The position numbers were made by a program, and so were the translations under genes. A stretch of DNA of 64,000 nt from Locusta migratoria (lineage: Eukaryota > Arthropoda > Insecta > Orthoptera > Acrididae), in contig CM048745.1 of the NCBI GenBank assembly GCA_026315105.1, forward strand, positions 543,464,758-543,528,757, in the 5' to 3' direction. Numbering within the stretch: the stretch's first letter is position 1; each line of letters starts with the position of its first letter. Positions 11,001 to 22,916 of this stretch are shown piece by piece. The notes below the pieces were generated by a model. The model had not been told where the DNA came from and did no database searches. It saw only the letters and a program-made list of their open reading frames with translations.

Positions 11001-11612
11001 GCGGATCGCCCCGATCGCCGGAGTCGTGCGGAGCAGCGAGCCAGCAGGATTAAGGAGCCGCGCGCTCACTGAATCATGATGCTTGCTGACTCTCGACTCA
11101 CCGATTCTCGACTCGCAGCGCGGAGGCGCTGCAGGTGTTTAGGCGCTCATTTTTTGCAGTTTATACTTGCACTTGGTCTATACCACATTTGTTTTGTAAC
11201 TTAGGAAACTTCTGAAGCTTGTGGCAAGGGGTTTAGGAAAATTCTGAAGCATGTGGCAAGGGGTGCTTATGCTGTCACCAGAGGGACTTTTCGGACCAGA
11301 TGAACTACCACTCTTTTTTTCGGATTCATCCATCACTCACTCCTTACAAGCATCTGGCTCTTTGAATCAGTTCAGGAGCAGATTGCCCATCTCTAGACTG
11401 GAATACTATTCCACGAACAGATATCATCAGACGTGGTGCTCCATGCTTCAAAATAATGTCTTCTATAAGGAATTTTGCGATCTCTGGAGATTTCGCAGTC
11501 GGCACAGGTTTGGTAACAGTGTAGCGTGTGAAGTAGTCAGTGCAGATTATTATCCATCAATTACCGGATGTCGACTTCAGGAACCTGCCTAAAAGATCGA
11601 TCCCAACTATCT
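8093..11612 (-). pseudogene. Ty3/gypsy integrase and pol C-terminus, split by a hAT insertion
   Basis: Read on the minus strand from 11,612 down. The first part (11,612-11,396) gives integrase core text: IDLLGRFLKSTSG, one in-frame TGA, then ICTDYFTRYTVTK and ILKHGAPRLMIS, ending FQS. The reading stops at the hAT element (8933-11,395) and resumes at 8932 with KLVSEVMSRCDIVHRMTTAY and TNGLTERFNKTL, the integrase core third-acid region, then FTYNTARQDTT. After one frame change come a GPY/F-like module (KRYFGPYRAIRHLSD, about 8380-8430) and a C-terminal tail with LRMKPYYDP and GPMTRSRSR. No RT, gag or matching LTRs are present, so this is an old truncated fragment of the gypsy group. Confidence 0.9.
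8933..11395. mobile_element. non-autonomous hAT element, 2.46 kb
   Basis: The ends are perfect inverted repeats TAGAGATGGGCAA (8933-8945) and TTGCCCATCTCTA (11,383-11,395). An 8-bp direct repeat GACTGGAA flanks the element at 8925-8932 and 11,396-11,403. TIR sequence and 8-bp duplication are diagnostic for hAT. Subterminal regions share words such as CTCACCGACTCA/GACTCACC. The interior has an A/T-rich left and middle part and a GC-rich right part (about 10,790-11,130). I recognise no transposase, BED finger or hAT C-terminal dimerisation motif. The 106-codon minus frame at 9181-9501 and the overlapping frames at 10,755-11,072 look incidental. Confidence 0.95.
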
Positions 11613-11782
11613 CTGTGTATAAATAGTAGAGCACTCTGCCCGAGAGGCAGTCAGTGCTGCGTGTACGTTTTAGTTCGCAATAAACCTGCTTTCAGTATAA
11701 TTGCTGTGTTCAGTCGACAACCCTGCCTTCGAAGTAACGCCTGCTTCCATTTCAAGGCGACATTGATTGGTGGAGGCGCCGT
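11613..11782 (+). mobile_element. possible LTR remnant (R-U5 like) with primer-site-like sequence
   Basis: Plus-strand promoter-like GTATAAATAG at about 11,619, a polyadenylation-like GCAATAAACC at about 11,676, and TTGGTGGAGGCGCC at about 11,767-11,780, which could be a tRNA primer site after an LTR ending in CA. This arrangement resembles the end of a gypsy LTR, but only one end is seen and the neighbouring gypsy pol runs the other way. Confidence 0.4.
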
Positions 11783-12660
11783 GTATTCTGTGCAACAGCT
11801 GCATCACCGTAGCTCCTATTAGGCAACGTAAAAGCCGTCGCTTACACGGACTAGAACTGGAATACAAGAGTGTACTATATGTGCATTTTTCTGCCCTCAG
11901 ATTCAGATCCGAAGAACCTTTAAACTGCTGACGAATGCTTCTGTATTTACTGTGGAGTCAGTGGAAATTCTGCAGGCACTATAGTTTGTTTCTGCTATTT
12001 CCTTTCCGAATATATTAATTGTGTCTGAGTCTCAAAGTGACCTTCAAACCCTGCAACATCGGAGATGTAGCAGGGTGAATTTGATTTCTGCATATATCCG
12101 CTGTACAAATATGGGGCGGTCAATTAACTTACTTTGGGTGCCTTTCCGCGATGGTATCTGCTACTGTGAGGAAGTTGATGTACTGTTCAAACAAGCGGCA
12201 TCCTTAGGCACTGTTCCGGATCTGCAAGTAACATACACAGACTTCCAATCTGCGGCCAAGGAACACGCAAAACAACAGTGGTAACAGATGTGGAACGTTT
12301 ACGAACAATTGAAATGCGCTTCTTACGCAGCGCTACAATCTCGGATTTCTATACAGCCGTTGTTTATGAGGACTCATCTGGACCGAACCGCGATTTCAAC
12401 CAACATTCGGCTCCCTTCAATCACGTCTCTTATTCACAATATCTATATCGAATAAACGTATTCGATTTGGCGGCATGTGTCATCCTGCGACGGAAGTTGA
12501 TGTCAACCACATCCTGTTCAGGTGTCCCAAATTTGACTTCGAACGTTTGAACTACCTGACTTCCTGCAGACATTGGTTAATATAGGGTAGCCCCTTCCTC
12601 AGTCAGCTTATACCCTTTTGTTTACAAAAGACATTCGTCTGTATAAAGTCATAATTAAGT
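11783..12660 (+). pseudogene. LINE RNase H and C-terminal fragment, copy 1
   Basis: Plus-strand text matches the RNase H region carried by I/R1/LOA-like LINEs. It shows FTVESVEILQAL (acidic residue of the second motif), a SDSQ-like ESQSDLQTLQ, LLWVPFRDGI (a damaged version of the usual SHxGI motif), EEVDVLFKQAASLG, and a C-terminal Cys/His-type tail containing ATEVDVNHILF and CPKFDFE. Several stops and shifts interrupt it. The first 862 bp (to 12,644) recur at 28,501-29,283 with the same 5' boundary. This copy also retains a 76-79 bp segment around 12,217-12,293 that is missing from the other. After 12,660, up to about 13,550, no feature is recognised. Confidence 0.8.
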
Positions 12661-13559
12661 TTATTAAGACCACTGCTCACAATCTATAGGTACTAACTTT
12701 GTTGGTAATACACTGCAAGATTTTGCTTGTGAAGGTGCTTTAGAAATGATTGGAATTGTAATGTAGTGCAGTTTCAAGTAATCTGGTATGTAATAATCTC
12801 ACCTCAAATGACGAACAGCAGTGTTCGCTTACAGTTTTCACTTTCCCATTTTGTCAAAAGGTACAGCTGTTCTTGTTTACATTGCCAATGTGTGTTGTAG
12901 ATGGCCACTTTGAGTTTAAACTCAGAAAGCCAAATAAATAAAAACACATAATAAAAATAAACCTAAAAATAGTGATACACGCCGAAAAAAAACTGCCATT
13001 CTCTCGTAAAACATAGAATACCGTGGGAAAAATCTAAAGAGTCGTTGAGAATCAGTTTAATGTAACAAACAAGTTATGCAATGATGTATGTTCTTGGCAT
13101 AATAAATAAATCACTTAAGATACTGAAGCAGTACAGCTGAGATTTCCGTATCAGTAACTGCAGCGATTACATTTCAGCGATTACATCTTCGACATGGACT
13201 CCGAGCAAAGAAATTGATTAGATTTTAAGACCGTTTCAATGTCAATAGTTTATTATCTTTTATCTAACCACAGCCTTGAAGATATCATACGAACAAATGC
13301 CAAACGGTTAAGGGGCGTGTATAGATATTTCCTTATTTTACATTTCCACATTTTTACCCCCATTAATCTAAGACAGCCACTTCTTTTAATCACTGTCAAC
13401 GGCTCTGCAACCGCATGATATTTCTTTTGTGCACGTCTACGACAAAGCCCCTTTCGAATTGTATATGTTTCGATGGCCTCATAGTATTACATGTATTAGA
13501 AATTTTTGTGTTCGCATATTTATATAATGACTGCTAATGCTTCACAATTGCTAATATGT
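12661..13559. other. unassigned intergenic sequence
   Basis: A/T-rich, no recognisable coding motif, terminal repeat or tRNA-like box on either strand. Confidence 0.5.
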
Positions 13560-13855
13560 ATGAGAATTGGATGTATACCTCCCTTTGTCACTTTCTTCCA
13601 CCTCCTACCTTTGTCTCATCCTGATCCCCCGTCTCTCTGCCCATCACCCTCTCTGTCAACTCTAACCATCTCCTCTCTGCATCTACATCGTCCCTTCTTT
13701 ACCTTATAGCCATTTCCTTATTCCTCCTCCTCTCTGTCCTTGCTATCTACCTATGCCCCTCCTCCGCCATCTCCCCTTCAACATCTACCCAACTATTCCC
13801 TTGTCTCTGTCATTACCCCCCCCCATTCTCTCCCAATCTCCTCCCTCCCATGTAT
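13560..13855. repeat. polypyrimidine tract
   Basis: About 300 bp very strongly biased to C and T on the plus strand, with runs such as CATTACCCCCCCCCATTCTC near 13,811-13,830. The composition resembles the pyrimidine-rich 3' part of the Jockey-like LINE at 1000-1255, so it may be a worn piece of such an element. A 67-codon frame here is a composition artefact. Confidence 0.7.
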
Positions 13856-13916
13856 AAAATGAAACTACGCCAAATTCTTTGGCGTTCGATCAGATTAGAT
13901 GTTTGGAGTTAAGTAC

Positions 13917-14112
13917 TCTTCGCCGTGCTACTTACGAATTCTTATGTAGACAGTGAAGTTTTTTTTTGGTTGAAGATCAAGTGTATTAAATGAAACCATT
14001 ATCGGAATGTAGTTTCTTGAAAAGTACCTTCTGCCGCGCACAGTGCGAATTATTATGTAGACAGTGGCACTCCTCTTATTTTGAAGGTCAAATGTGAAAC
14101 ATTTTATCGCAA
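13917..14112. repeat. diverged tandem duplication, about 110-bp unit
   Basis: Two adjacent blocks share CTTCGCCGTGC/CTTCTGCCGCGC, GAATTCTTATGTAGACAGTG versus GAATTATTATGTAGACAGTG, and a following GAAGATCAAGTGT/GAAGGTCAAATGT. The rest of 14,113-15,142 shows nothing recognisable. Confidence 0.75.
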
Positions 14113-15142
14113 TCGGAAAAACAGTTCTGAATGAGTCTGTCAACTAAGCTATTTCTGTCGTCAGTTGTATCCAAGACTGCCAGTTGCATCACATGTTTAT
14201 TACGGGATCGCGAATATGGTAATGGCGCAAGAAATCGATGAAAATCCTCTTTTAAGCGGGTATTATACTGTGTCAAGCTTTGAACCCATATAACGTGAAA
14301 TACTTAATAATAATTATTAAATACTATTTACTCTTTGAATTTTCAACTACGCCATCCCTGACAATGATTTTATTTGTTGCATCGCAATGAATACAAAAAA
14401 GAAGAGTTCAGATCTAAGGCAACATTGTGTCTTATTTTCGATGCACTCTATGAAGAATTTTAGGTGATTTCAAATTCTGAACGAACGATCATTTACTTTC
14501 GTAAATGTAGATGTCCGTAACTGCAAATCCTTGAAAGTTCTTGACCAAATGTTACGAAATTTTGGCAGAAAATTCTATTGGAATAAGTGCATGTTTTATA
14601 TACACAATGTTTCAGTATATGACGTATATAAATTTATATAAATTTTTGTGATTAGGAAACGTTGTTGCCAAAAGTCACAAAATTGACATATATAATTATT
14701 AAAGAGATAGTTACCTAAAATCATCCTGTATTACATTGCAACGTTGTGACAAACTTTGAGCTCAATGGGTGCACAACTCTGCGAGGTTTCGAAGCGTAAA
14801 CAAACCAACAGAACATACACACACAGAGACCGTACGATGTCTATTTAAAAATTTCTCACAGAATACTGGTCTTCAAATGCAATAATAACTATTTTGCCTT
14901 AAGCAGAGGTGGGCACGCCACGAGGATTCGTCTGTCGAATATAAAACGAATATCTAGAGAATGTAATGCGATACTACTGAGCTCTCAATTTAAAATAAAA
15001 TTTCTATATTTCCTCTTATTATGATAGTACTATGTATGAGCTAAAATTAGCTATACGTACATCTACCCATTGTGTTCTTTCCTCTGCCAACTGTTTAAAA
15101 AATGTTGAAATACTTTACTTAAAATTTGTTGCTGGACGGTAA

Positions 15143-15341
15143 AAATCCAAATGTTTGTCAAGCTTATGGGACTTAACTGCGGGGTCATCATTCCCTAAAA
15201 TTACAAGCTACTTATGAACTAGCTTATCCTAAATACAGCATAAACATCCATGCCCGAGGGGGGGGGGATTGAGGCCCCCGACGGGGAATGGCCTCGCACA
15301 TCGCAGCATAGCGCCTCAATGCGCTCGGCTACGCCGGCTCG
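15143..15341 (-). mobile_element. tRNA-derived SINE (family 1)
   Basis: Minus-strand copy with the GGGGTCATCA tail and a damaged B box (GGCCTCAATCC). A near-perfect 12-bp target duplication flanks it: GCTGGACGGTAA at 15,131-15,142 and GCTGCACGGTAA at 15,342-15,353. Confidence 0.9.
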
Positions 15342-15353
15342 GCTGCACGGTAA

Positions 15354-16557
15354 CTCTGAAGAATACTGAAACATAAAATCAAGCGAATATATCGTTGCAA
15401 CTGCTGGTTGTTTTCTTTTTCTGGCCTATAAAACACAGTAGCTGCCACGGATAAAACATTGAACTGTAAGTTGTAAAAATGAACATTTTTTGGGAGAGCA
15501 GATTTCTGAAATCGGATAATAAGTTTCATCGATCGGAACGTTGTCTCTTTAACACAACAGACACTTTTCGGGTGTCAAAAAATTTTTCAAAGGAGAAAAT
15601 GGAGTTAGTAATTAATCGTTTATTTCTTCTAATAAAATACAGCAATTGAAATGATAATGAGATTTGTTCACCATTGTCGTACGAGTGGCTCAGGAGTTCC
15701 TGATGACGCACTTCAAGCCATTAAGGTAAATGAAATTAAAAAGCAACGTGAATGCATCAGGAACATGTTTTTGAAAATGGTAAGGATTACCTGAAAGAAA
15801 TGCAGTATCTTATCTACGATTGAGAGTGCCTCTTTTCTCATTTCTTGATCCATGGTAAGTTTATAAGAATATATTTGCCGAAGGAAAAAGGGAGGGGGGG
15901 AGAATACGTGCTCAGACTATTCGAATAGACGTGGATTGCAGGGGATGTACTAACGTTCATCTCTTTTTCTTAGGAAAGAAGTTATCATGCATACAAACAT
16001 GTAACATGGAGAGTTGAAAATGAGGAGGTGTCGCTAATTGCTAACTTCACGAAAAATACAAAACTTTGTCACAGGCACAGTGTACGGCGATCTGTGACAA
16101 ATACCAATAAATGCTAAAGCTTTTTCTACAGACAAAATTTACGAATATAAGTAACTTTTATAAACATTATTGGTACGTAAATTGCAACTATATACATTCG
16201 TGATATCAGAAACAAGAACCCTTGTTTCCCAACGTTAGCTAAAATTATAGTTAGATATCAGACCGGATTGGACCTGCCTACTTTATGTGAATGTGTACGT
16301 CAAATTGGATAGGGGGTTATGAAAAGAACCTTCCTGGGATCATCATCTAGAAAACAAATCTAAAAAACTGCTACAATTTCTTATGAATAAAATATGTACA
16401 TATCCACAAAACTGGTACTTTTCATAGCAAAAATTATTATTTCCTTTTCTAGCGTATCGTGAAAACGAATACCGATTTTCCAAAACGTATGTTGTCAACA
16501 TTTCTTACACAGGTATGTATGACCTACGATCAACCATTTCGTAAATCTAAGCAAAGT
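15354..16557. other. unassigned intergenic sequence
   Basis: A/T-rich sequence with short frames only. No family motif or terminal repeat was recognised. Confidence 0.5.
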
Positions 16558-16860
16558 TGAAACTTCCAGGCAGATTAAAATTGTGTGCCGGAACCGGGAC
16601 TCGAACCTGGGACCTTTGCCTTTCGCGGGCAAGCGCACTACCGACTGTGCTATCCCGGCACGACTCACGATGCCGCCTCACAACTTTACTTCCGCCAGTA
16701 CCTCGCCTCCTACTTTCCAAACTTCACAGAAGGTCTCCTGCAAACACGCAAGACTAGTACTCCTGGAAGAAAGGATATGGTGGAGACATGGCCTAGCCAC
16801 AGCCTAAGGGATGTTTCCAGATTGAAACTTCACTCTGCAGCCGTGTGCTGATCTGGGGCA
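16558..16860 (-). repeat. dispersed repeat carrying a foldable tRNA-like module
   Basis: Bounded by GAAACTTCCAGGCAG at the left and GAAACTTCACTCTGCAGC at the right. On the minus strand 16,659-16,587 forms a tRNA-like cloverleaf: acceptor strands GCCGGGA and TTCCGGC pair over seven positions with one G-T, the anticodon stem is TTGCC/GGCAA around loop CGCGAAA, and the T arm holds GGTTCGAGTCC. I recall this as a very abundant grasshopper repeat with a central block about AAGGATATGGTGGAGACATG. It is probably a tRNA-derived retroposon and not a working tRNA gene. The three overlapping frames inside it are shadows of the repeat. Confidence 0.85.
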
Positions 16861-16862
16861 GG

Positions 16863-18526
16863 TGACAGAGGATTTAGGTTCACTCTGTAAAAACTTTGCT
16901 AAAGAAGACACTGTGGTTATTGTGAGTGGACCGGGCAATAGTATTGACAGAGACCCGAGGTACAGGATAGTGTGTGACCTGGCAAAGATTCAGCATCGAG
17001 TCATATCAGTGTTGGGTTTGTGTCGGTTCTGGAGCTCCATGACCAGCCTCAGTTGAACTCTTCTGTCAGGAGATTTAATTTGGAGCTGGAACGGATGCTT
17101 GGACCTGATGCGGGGTCTCACATTGGTGTGATTCCTGTTGATTCTCTCTCTAGATGGGATTATACTAGGCATGGCCTCCAGATCAACAGGAAAAGGAAGG
17201 GTAAATTGGCTGCGCTTATAGCAAGAAATTTAAAGAGGGGAGGAACTACAACTCATCGCAGAGATTAGCCTGCTTAGCCATAACAGGCGGAATTAGCAGC
17301 ACACCAACTGCTGGGATGGAAACCATGCTGGATATGCCCCCATTACACCTTTGGGTCAAGATGGAGGCAGCGGATGGTGCACACAGACTCAAATCTGGCA
17401 ACAACTGGAACTCTACGGGATATCCAGAATCACACACTAAAATAGTGAGTGAGGTAAATATAGGAATGGTTGGGGAAATGCCAGCCGACTATATTATAAC
17501 CCCATACTGCTTCAACAAGCCTTTCAATATAACAATTGGAAGCAGGGAGCAGTGGGAGAAAATAGTTCGACACCGTACGGGGGATATTGTCTGGTTCACT
17601 GACGGGTCAAAATCAGACCAAGGTATTGGGGCCGGGGTATATGGGGTGTAGCCAAGACTGGAGGGCGTCATCTCTCTAAGGAAACTGGCCTCAGTATTCC
17701 AGGTGGAAATCACTGCCATCAGGGCGTGTGTGGAGGATAATTTGCGTAGGTGCTACAAAGATCGTAGCTTCTATATCTGTTCAGACAGCCAGGCAGTCCT
17801 GAGATCACTGACAGCTCCTGCAACAAGGTCCAAAATTGTTGCAGAATGTCACAGGGTTCTGGTGGAGCTAGAGGAAAGCAATAGAGTAAACCTATTGTGG
17901 GTCTCTGGCCACTCGGGGATCAGTGGCAACGAACATGCCGACAGATTAGCCAGGATGGGGGCAGAGACTCTATTTATTAGACCGGAACCTGTCCTGACAA
18001 GCACCAAGGCAATGATTAAATTGGAGCTGTGTAACTGGCTCAGAAGACAGCACGTAGAATATTGGACCAATGTCCATCAACAAAAACATGGCAAGGTAAT
18101 GATGCCAAAGCCATGTTTTAAAAGAAGCTCTGCAGTCCTGGGTCTGAACAGGAGAGAGATTAGACTCATGGTTGGATTGCTGACAGGCCATGGGAATTTC
18201 AAAAACACCTACATACAATGGGAACAACAGAAGAGGACCCTAAATGTTGGATTTGTGATGACGGTGATGAAACTGCATCACATCTAATCTTCGAATGCAT
18301 TGCATTATAGAGTAAAAGACACAGAACATTTGGGACAACCAGACCCGAAGAAATTGTGTCTAATAAAGAACTTGTAAAGGGACTCCTTGCATTGTTCAAG
18401 GGCATTGGTTGGCTTTACTAGACATACAGGTTGCGATACCGCACAATAAACTTAGTTTCGGTGCGGGCAGTGGCGGGTTGGACCAAGACTGTTTTGGCTT
18501 CCCTGAAAAAAAAAAAAAAAAAAAAT
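16863..18526 (+). pseudogene. internally deleted LINE: SGNH-like domain joined to RNase H, with poly(A) tail
   Basis: The first part (16,863-17,266) has an SGNH/GDSL-hydrolase-like flavour: VVIVSGPGNSID, SVLELHDQPQLN (after a frame change near 17,020), VIPVDSLSRWDYTRHGLQIN. Near 17,268 the text switches abruptly to the post-RT connection region (LAITGGISSTPT, PPLHLWVKMEAA), so the whole RT core is missing. RNase H follows: VWFTDGSK (about 17,591), one stop after AGVYGV, VEITAIRA, YICSDSQAVL, LLWVSGHSGISGNEHADRLA. All the usual Asp/Glu/His signatures are present. A frame change near 18,220 precedes a CWICDDGDETASHL zinc-knuckle-like end. The element finishes in a poly(A) run at 18,507-18,526. 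LINE ORF1 proteins with esterase-like domains are known, for example in CR1. Confidence 0.85.
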
Positions 18527-18639
18527 CAAATCATGGTAGAAACTCTATTTTAGGTTAAGATCGGTGTCCAGTGAGAAAGTCAGGCAGGTACTAAAGATGT
18601 TAAAAAATTTCAAGATACAAAAGTAAAGTGGAAAACAAT

Positions 18640-21595
18640 GTTTGTATATTTCATTAAAATATTGGGGGATTAAAGAATAAAGTTGATGAGCTTTTGGTTT
18701 CTTTAGAAGATTTAGAAACTAATAATGTAATATATGTACTACTCCTGTCTGAGCATCACTTTGTCACTGATATGGAAAAGGTAAATATCAATGGGTACAA
18801 ATTAGCTGCAACATGTAAGTAGAGATAATATGGTGAGAGGAGGAGTTGCCATATATGTCAAAAGTTTCCACAATGTGAGAAATTCAGAAAAAAAAGTTTT
18901 ACATAGAGCAAAGTATAGAAGCATGTGCCATTGAACTTAAATTAAATGAAAGTACTTTCATAATTGTTACAGTGTATAGCTACCCCACAGGGAATTTTTA
19001 GCTTTTAGTAGAAAACTTGGATGTATTGTTGTACTATCTGTCAGACAGGGGGAAGGAAATTATTATTTGTGGGGATTTTAATGTTGAATAACTGAAATAG
19101 GAAGAATTTCCTTCTAGTATTACTCGGAATTTTCAATTTAAGCTCCATTATTGGTTTTCCTACTCGGATAACAAAGACCAGCTGCACATCGATATAACTT
19201 TTTTATAGACCGAGATAATTTTAAGAACATAAATGTCCTGTTGAGAATAGCCTTTCAGACCATGGTGCTCAGCTTGTTGCTGTACATGACATAGCCCCAT
19301 GCAGTAAATCAAATCAAACTTTCTAAGTTGTCCGTTCAATTAACAATATTAACATTGAAAACTTTATGGAAAGTCTAAGAAAGCAAGACTGGGATGAGGT
19401 TATTTCATAATACATTTTTAAGAGTATTTGAAAATTGTTTTCCCCATAAAGTAGTTAAACAAAATTCTAAGAAAACATGTAAAAAAACCATGGCTAACGA
19501 AAGGAATAAGAATATGTTTCAACCGTAAAAGAAGGGAACTATCTAGCGGCAAGAGGGAGTACTGATCCAGAAATTGTGAAATATTATAAAAAAATATTGT
19601 GCAATACTAAGAAAAGTTATTAAAAATTCCAGAAGCATGTGTATCATGTCTGAGATCGGTACCCCTGATAAAATTAAAACTATTTGGAATATTATTGAAA
19701 AGGGAAACAGGGCAACAAAAAGCACAGGAAGACTGTATTACCATAAAACTGAATGACAAGTGTACTTAAAATAAGTCAGGAATGGAAAATATTTTCAATA
19801 ATCATTTTCTAAATGTTGTGGAGAAAATAGGATCTAGATGCTCCTTAGAATGAGCCAGGCTACTAATAGAAGGGGCCATACCTACGCAGTTTGATACAAT
19901 TGATAGTCTACCAACCTGTCCCCTTGAAATTAGTAAAATAATAAACTCACTGAAATGTAAATGCTCTTACGGAATTGATGGCATTTCCAGCCGGATACTT
20001 AAAGCGTGTTCCCCACAGATAAGTAGGATTCTCAGTCACTTATGTAATAGCTCTCTAAAGCAAGGTGTTTTCCCTGATAGACTGAAATATGCCATTGTCA
20101 AGCCATTGCATAACAAATGGGTTACAACTACTGCCCAATCTCTCTTCTGACAGCTTTATCGAAAATTTTTGAGAAAGTAATGTATTCAAGAGTAGCCTCC
20201 CATATTTGTAAAAACCAAGTACTAGCCAAATGTCAGTTTGGTTTTCAGAAAGGCTTTTCAACAGAATATGTCATATATATGCATTCACCGATCAAATATT
20301 AAATGCTCTGAATAACCGAACATCACCCATTGGTATTTTTTGTTATCTTTCAAAGGCCTTTGATTGTTTAAATCATGGAATTCTTCTAGATAAACTTAAT
20401 TATTATGGTTTGATTGTGGCAGTGCACAAATTGTTTAATTCATACTTAACTGGAAGAATGCAGAAGGTTGAAATAAGTTGTTCATGTAATGTCAAAACAT
20501 CAGCCGATTACTCAAACTGGGGGACTGTCAAGGATGGGGTGACACAGGGTTCGGTCTTAGGTCCTTTACTTTTCTTGATATACATAAAGGACTTGCCATT
20601 CTACAGTGATGAAGATGCAAAGTTAGTTATTTTTGCTGATGATACAAATATGGTAATCACATCCAAAAAAGAAGAACTAAGTGATGCAATCGTAAATAAT
20701 GTTTTTCACAAAATTATTAAGTGGTTCTCAGCAAACGGACTATCATTAAATGTTGATAAAACACAGTATATAATGTTCTGCAAAATAAATGGCACAACTC
20801 CAGTAATAAATATAGACTTTGAACAGAAGTCTGAGACTAAGGTAGAGTTTTCAAAGTTTTTAGGCGTGTGCTCTGATGAAAGATTAAACTGGAAGGAACA
20901 CAAAGACGGTCTGCTAAAACGTTTGAGTTCAGCTACGTATGCTGTTGGGGTTTTTGCACATTTTGGGGATAAAAATCTCAGTAAACTAGCTTACTACGCC
21001 TATTTTCATTCACTGCTTTCGTATGGCATCATATTCTGGGGTAATTAATCATTGATTACAAAAGTATCCATGGCACAGAAGCGTGTAATCAGAATAATTG
21101 CTGGAGCCCACCCACGATCATCCTGCAGACATCTATTTAAGGATTTAGGTATCCTCACAGTAACTTCGCAGTATATATATTCACTTATGAAATTAGTTGT
21201 TAATAATCAAACCCATTTCAAAAGAAATAGCAGTGTGCATAGCTATAACACTAGGAGAGACCATGATCTTTACTATGGAGGGCTAAATTTGAGTTTGACA
21301 CAGAAAGGGGTAAATTATGCTGCCACAAAAGTCTTTGGTCACCTACCAAGCCGCGTCAGATGCCTGACAGATAGCTAAACATAATTTAAAAATTTAAAAG
21401 AATTTCTGAATGACAACTCCTTGTACTAATTGGATGCGTTTGTAGATACGAAATAGTAAATCTAAAAATAAAATTTAATATAATAAAAAAAATAATTAAA
21501 AAATTTAAAAAATTTGTCATGTAATATGACACGTTCGACGTGATTACGAAGTGTCGCATTCTTGACCTGTGGAACAAGTATTAATCTAATCTATT
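18640..21595 (+). pseudogene. Jockey/CR1-like LINE: endonuclease and reverse transcriptase, many lesions
   Basis: Endonuclease text comes first, interrupted by stops: GLKNKVDELL, LSEHHFVTDMEK, GYKLAA, GGVAIYVK (about 18,665-18,865), then IVTVYSYPTGNF and IIICGDFNVE (near 19,065). RT follows from about 19,920: PISLLTALSKIFEKVMYSRV, a frame change near 20,260, then SKAFDCLNHGILLDKL, VTQGSVLGPLLFLIYIKDLP and the catalytic FADDT (20,632-20,646) in an 819-bp open frame (20,230-21,048). A single TAA after FWGN separates it from the C-terminal section (AQKRVIRIIAGAHPRSSCR, YNTRRDHDLY, 21,052-21,378). The 3' UTR ends in TTAATCTAATCTATTG near 21,595. The same family appears at 37,951-38,734. It lies downstream of the previous LINE's poly(A) tail in the same orientation. 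Confidence 0.88.
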
Positions 21596-21662
21596 GAGAT
21601 ATTTGCGACTCACGGTGACAAAAAGCCTGAAAATCGCGTTTTGATATTTTGTTCAATTCAGT

Positions 21663-21850
21663 TATTTGTATCTCTATACGACCAAACTACTTTTGTCACA
21701 GTCCATAGACGTATAAACTGCTTAAATTAAGTTAAACTAACCTGCGGACAACATACACACCCATGCCAGAGGGAGGACTTGATCTCCGACGTGGGAGGCG
21801 GCGCGATCCGTAACCTAGCGCTCCAGACCACTAGACTGTTCCCGCACGGC
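21663..21850 (-). mobile_element. tRNA-derived SINE (family 1), diverged
   Basis: Minus-strand copy: GACCAAACTAC tail region, AAGTTAAACTAACCTGCGGA and a tRNA-like head ending in TTCCCGCACGGCT. The B box is altered. The following 21,851-22,721 is unassigned. Confidence 0.8.
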
Positions 21851-22721
21851 TGCGATTTTGTGATGTTGTACAAAAGTGCGATTAGTTTGATCCTCTGGAT
21901 TTCGGTAGCGGACGAAGTTGTCGAAAACATTTAAAAGGTATTTTGAGAATATCATCGTAAGAACATATAGTGAAATTTCGGTGAATTGTAAAGAACAGAA
22001 AATATCAAAGTGTCCATACCAACAATTCGTGATTTTTTATAACGAAAAGTCATGGTTTTTCATGATTTTCTCAGGAACCACTGATGAATAAATGGTGCTT
22101 TTGTAAGCCGTATAAAGCCCACCGTAACCAGACCCAGCGTGCAAAAACCAAACGACTTGCTCAATTTAGATGGGCTCCAGGAAGTGTGCAGCATTTAAAA
22201 TTTTGTCGTTGTACCGTTGAAATTTTACACTATTGACATTCTTCTAACATGTATACAATCTTTCATAGGCTACCCACAACATGTTACGCTTACCTCTGTG
22301 ATCAACAGAATCCGAGATATGGGCCCCAGAAGAATCTAGAATTCGCACGCGCCAATTTTTGAACATTTTAAGACCGGGCACTTCGTGGTAATGCGCCAGG
22401 TACCCGAAGCCTATTACAGGGCTTTACAATACGCTGTCGTTGACAGATAGTGCTATGTTGACACATTTACCAGACCAGTCTCTTTCCTTCCACCACTACG
22501 GTAAGCCATGGATGACGCCGCACTTAGTGATAGAAATAAAACACGTTTCAACAATTTTATATAAAACACACTTGAGAAATTAAAAATACTGCTCATTTAT
22601 TATTTAAAATAGCTCTATAGTATACTGTCACAAAAATACAAGTGGAAATACTACGGCGGTAAAGCGGGCAGCGCCCTCTGTGGAAGAGCTCTACAGCAGC
22701 TACATTAGCTAAGATTTAGTG

Positions 22722-22916
22722 TCGCGGTGGAGTGGCCGAGCGTTCCAATTCGCCTAGGTGCAGAGCGCGCCGTACTCGCCGTCGGAGGTTCCAGTCCTCC
22801 CTCAGGCTTGGGTGTATTTGCTGTCCTTAGTATAAGTTGGTTTAAGTAGTTTGTAAGCCTAGGGGCTGATAACCCGAAGAATTAAGTCCCATAGATTTAA
22901 AAACATTTCAACATTA
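22722..22916 (+). mobile_element. tRNA-derived SINE (family 1)
   Basis: Plus-strand copy with A box GTGGCCGAGCG, B box-like GGTTCCAGTCC, GTCCTTAG middle and a tail with AAGTAGTTTGTAAGCC. No clear target duplication. Confidence 0.87.

Noticed and set aside
10755..11072. 105-codon Arg-rich ORF inside the hAT element as cargo gene
   Set aside because: Three overlapping frames are open in the same GC-rich stretch, which points to composition and not selection.
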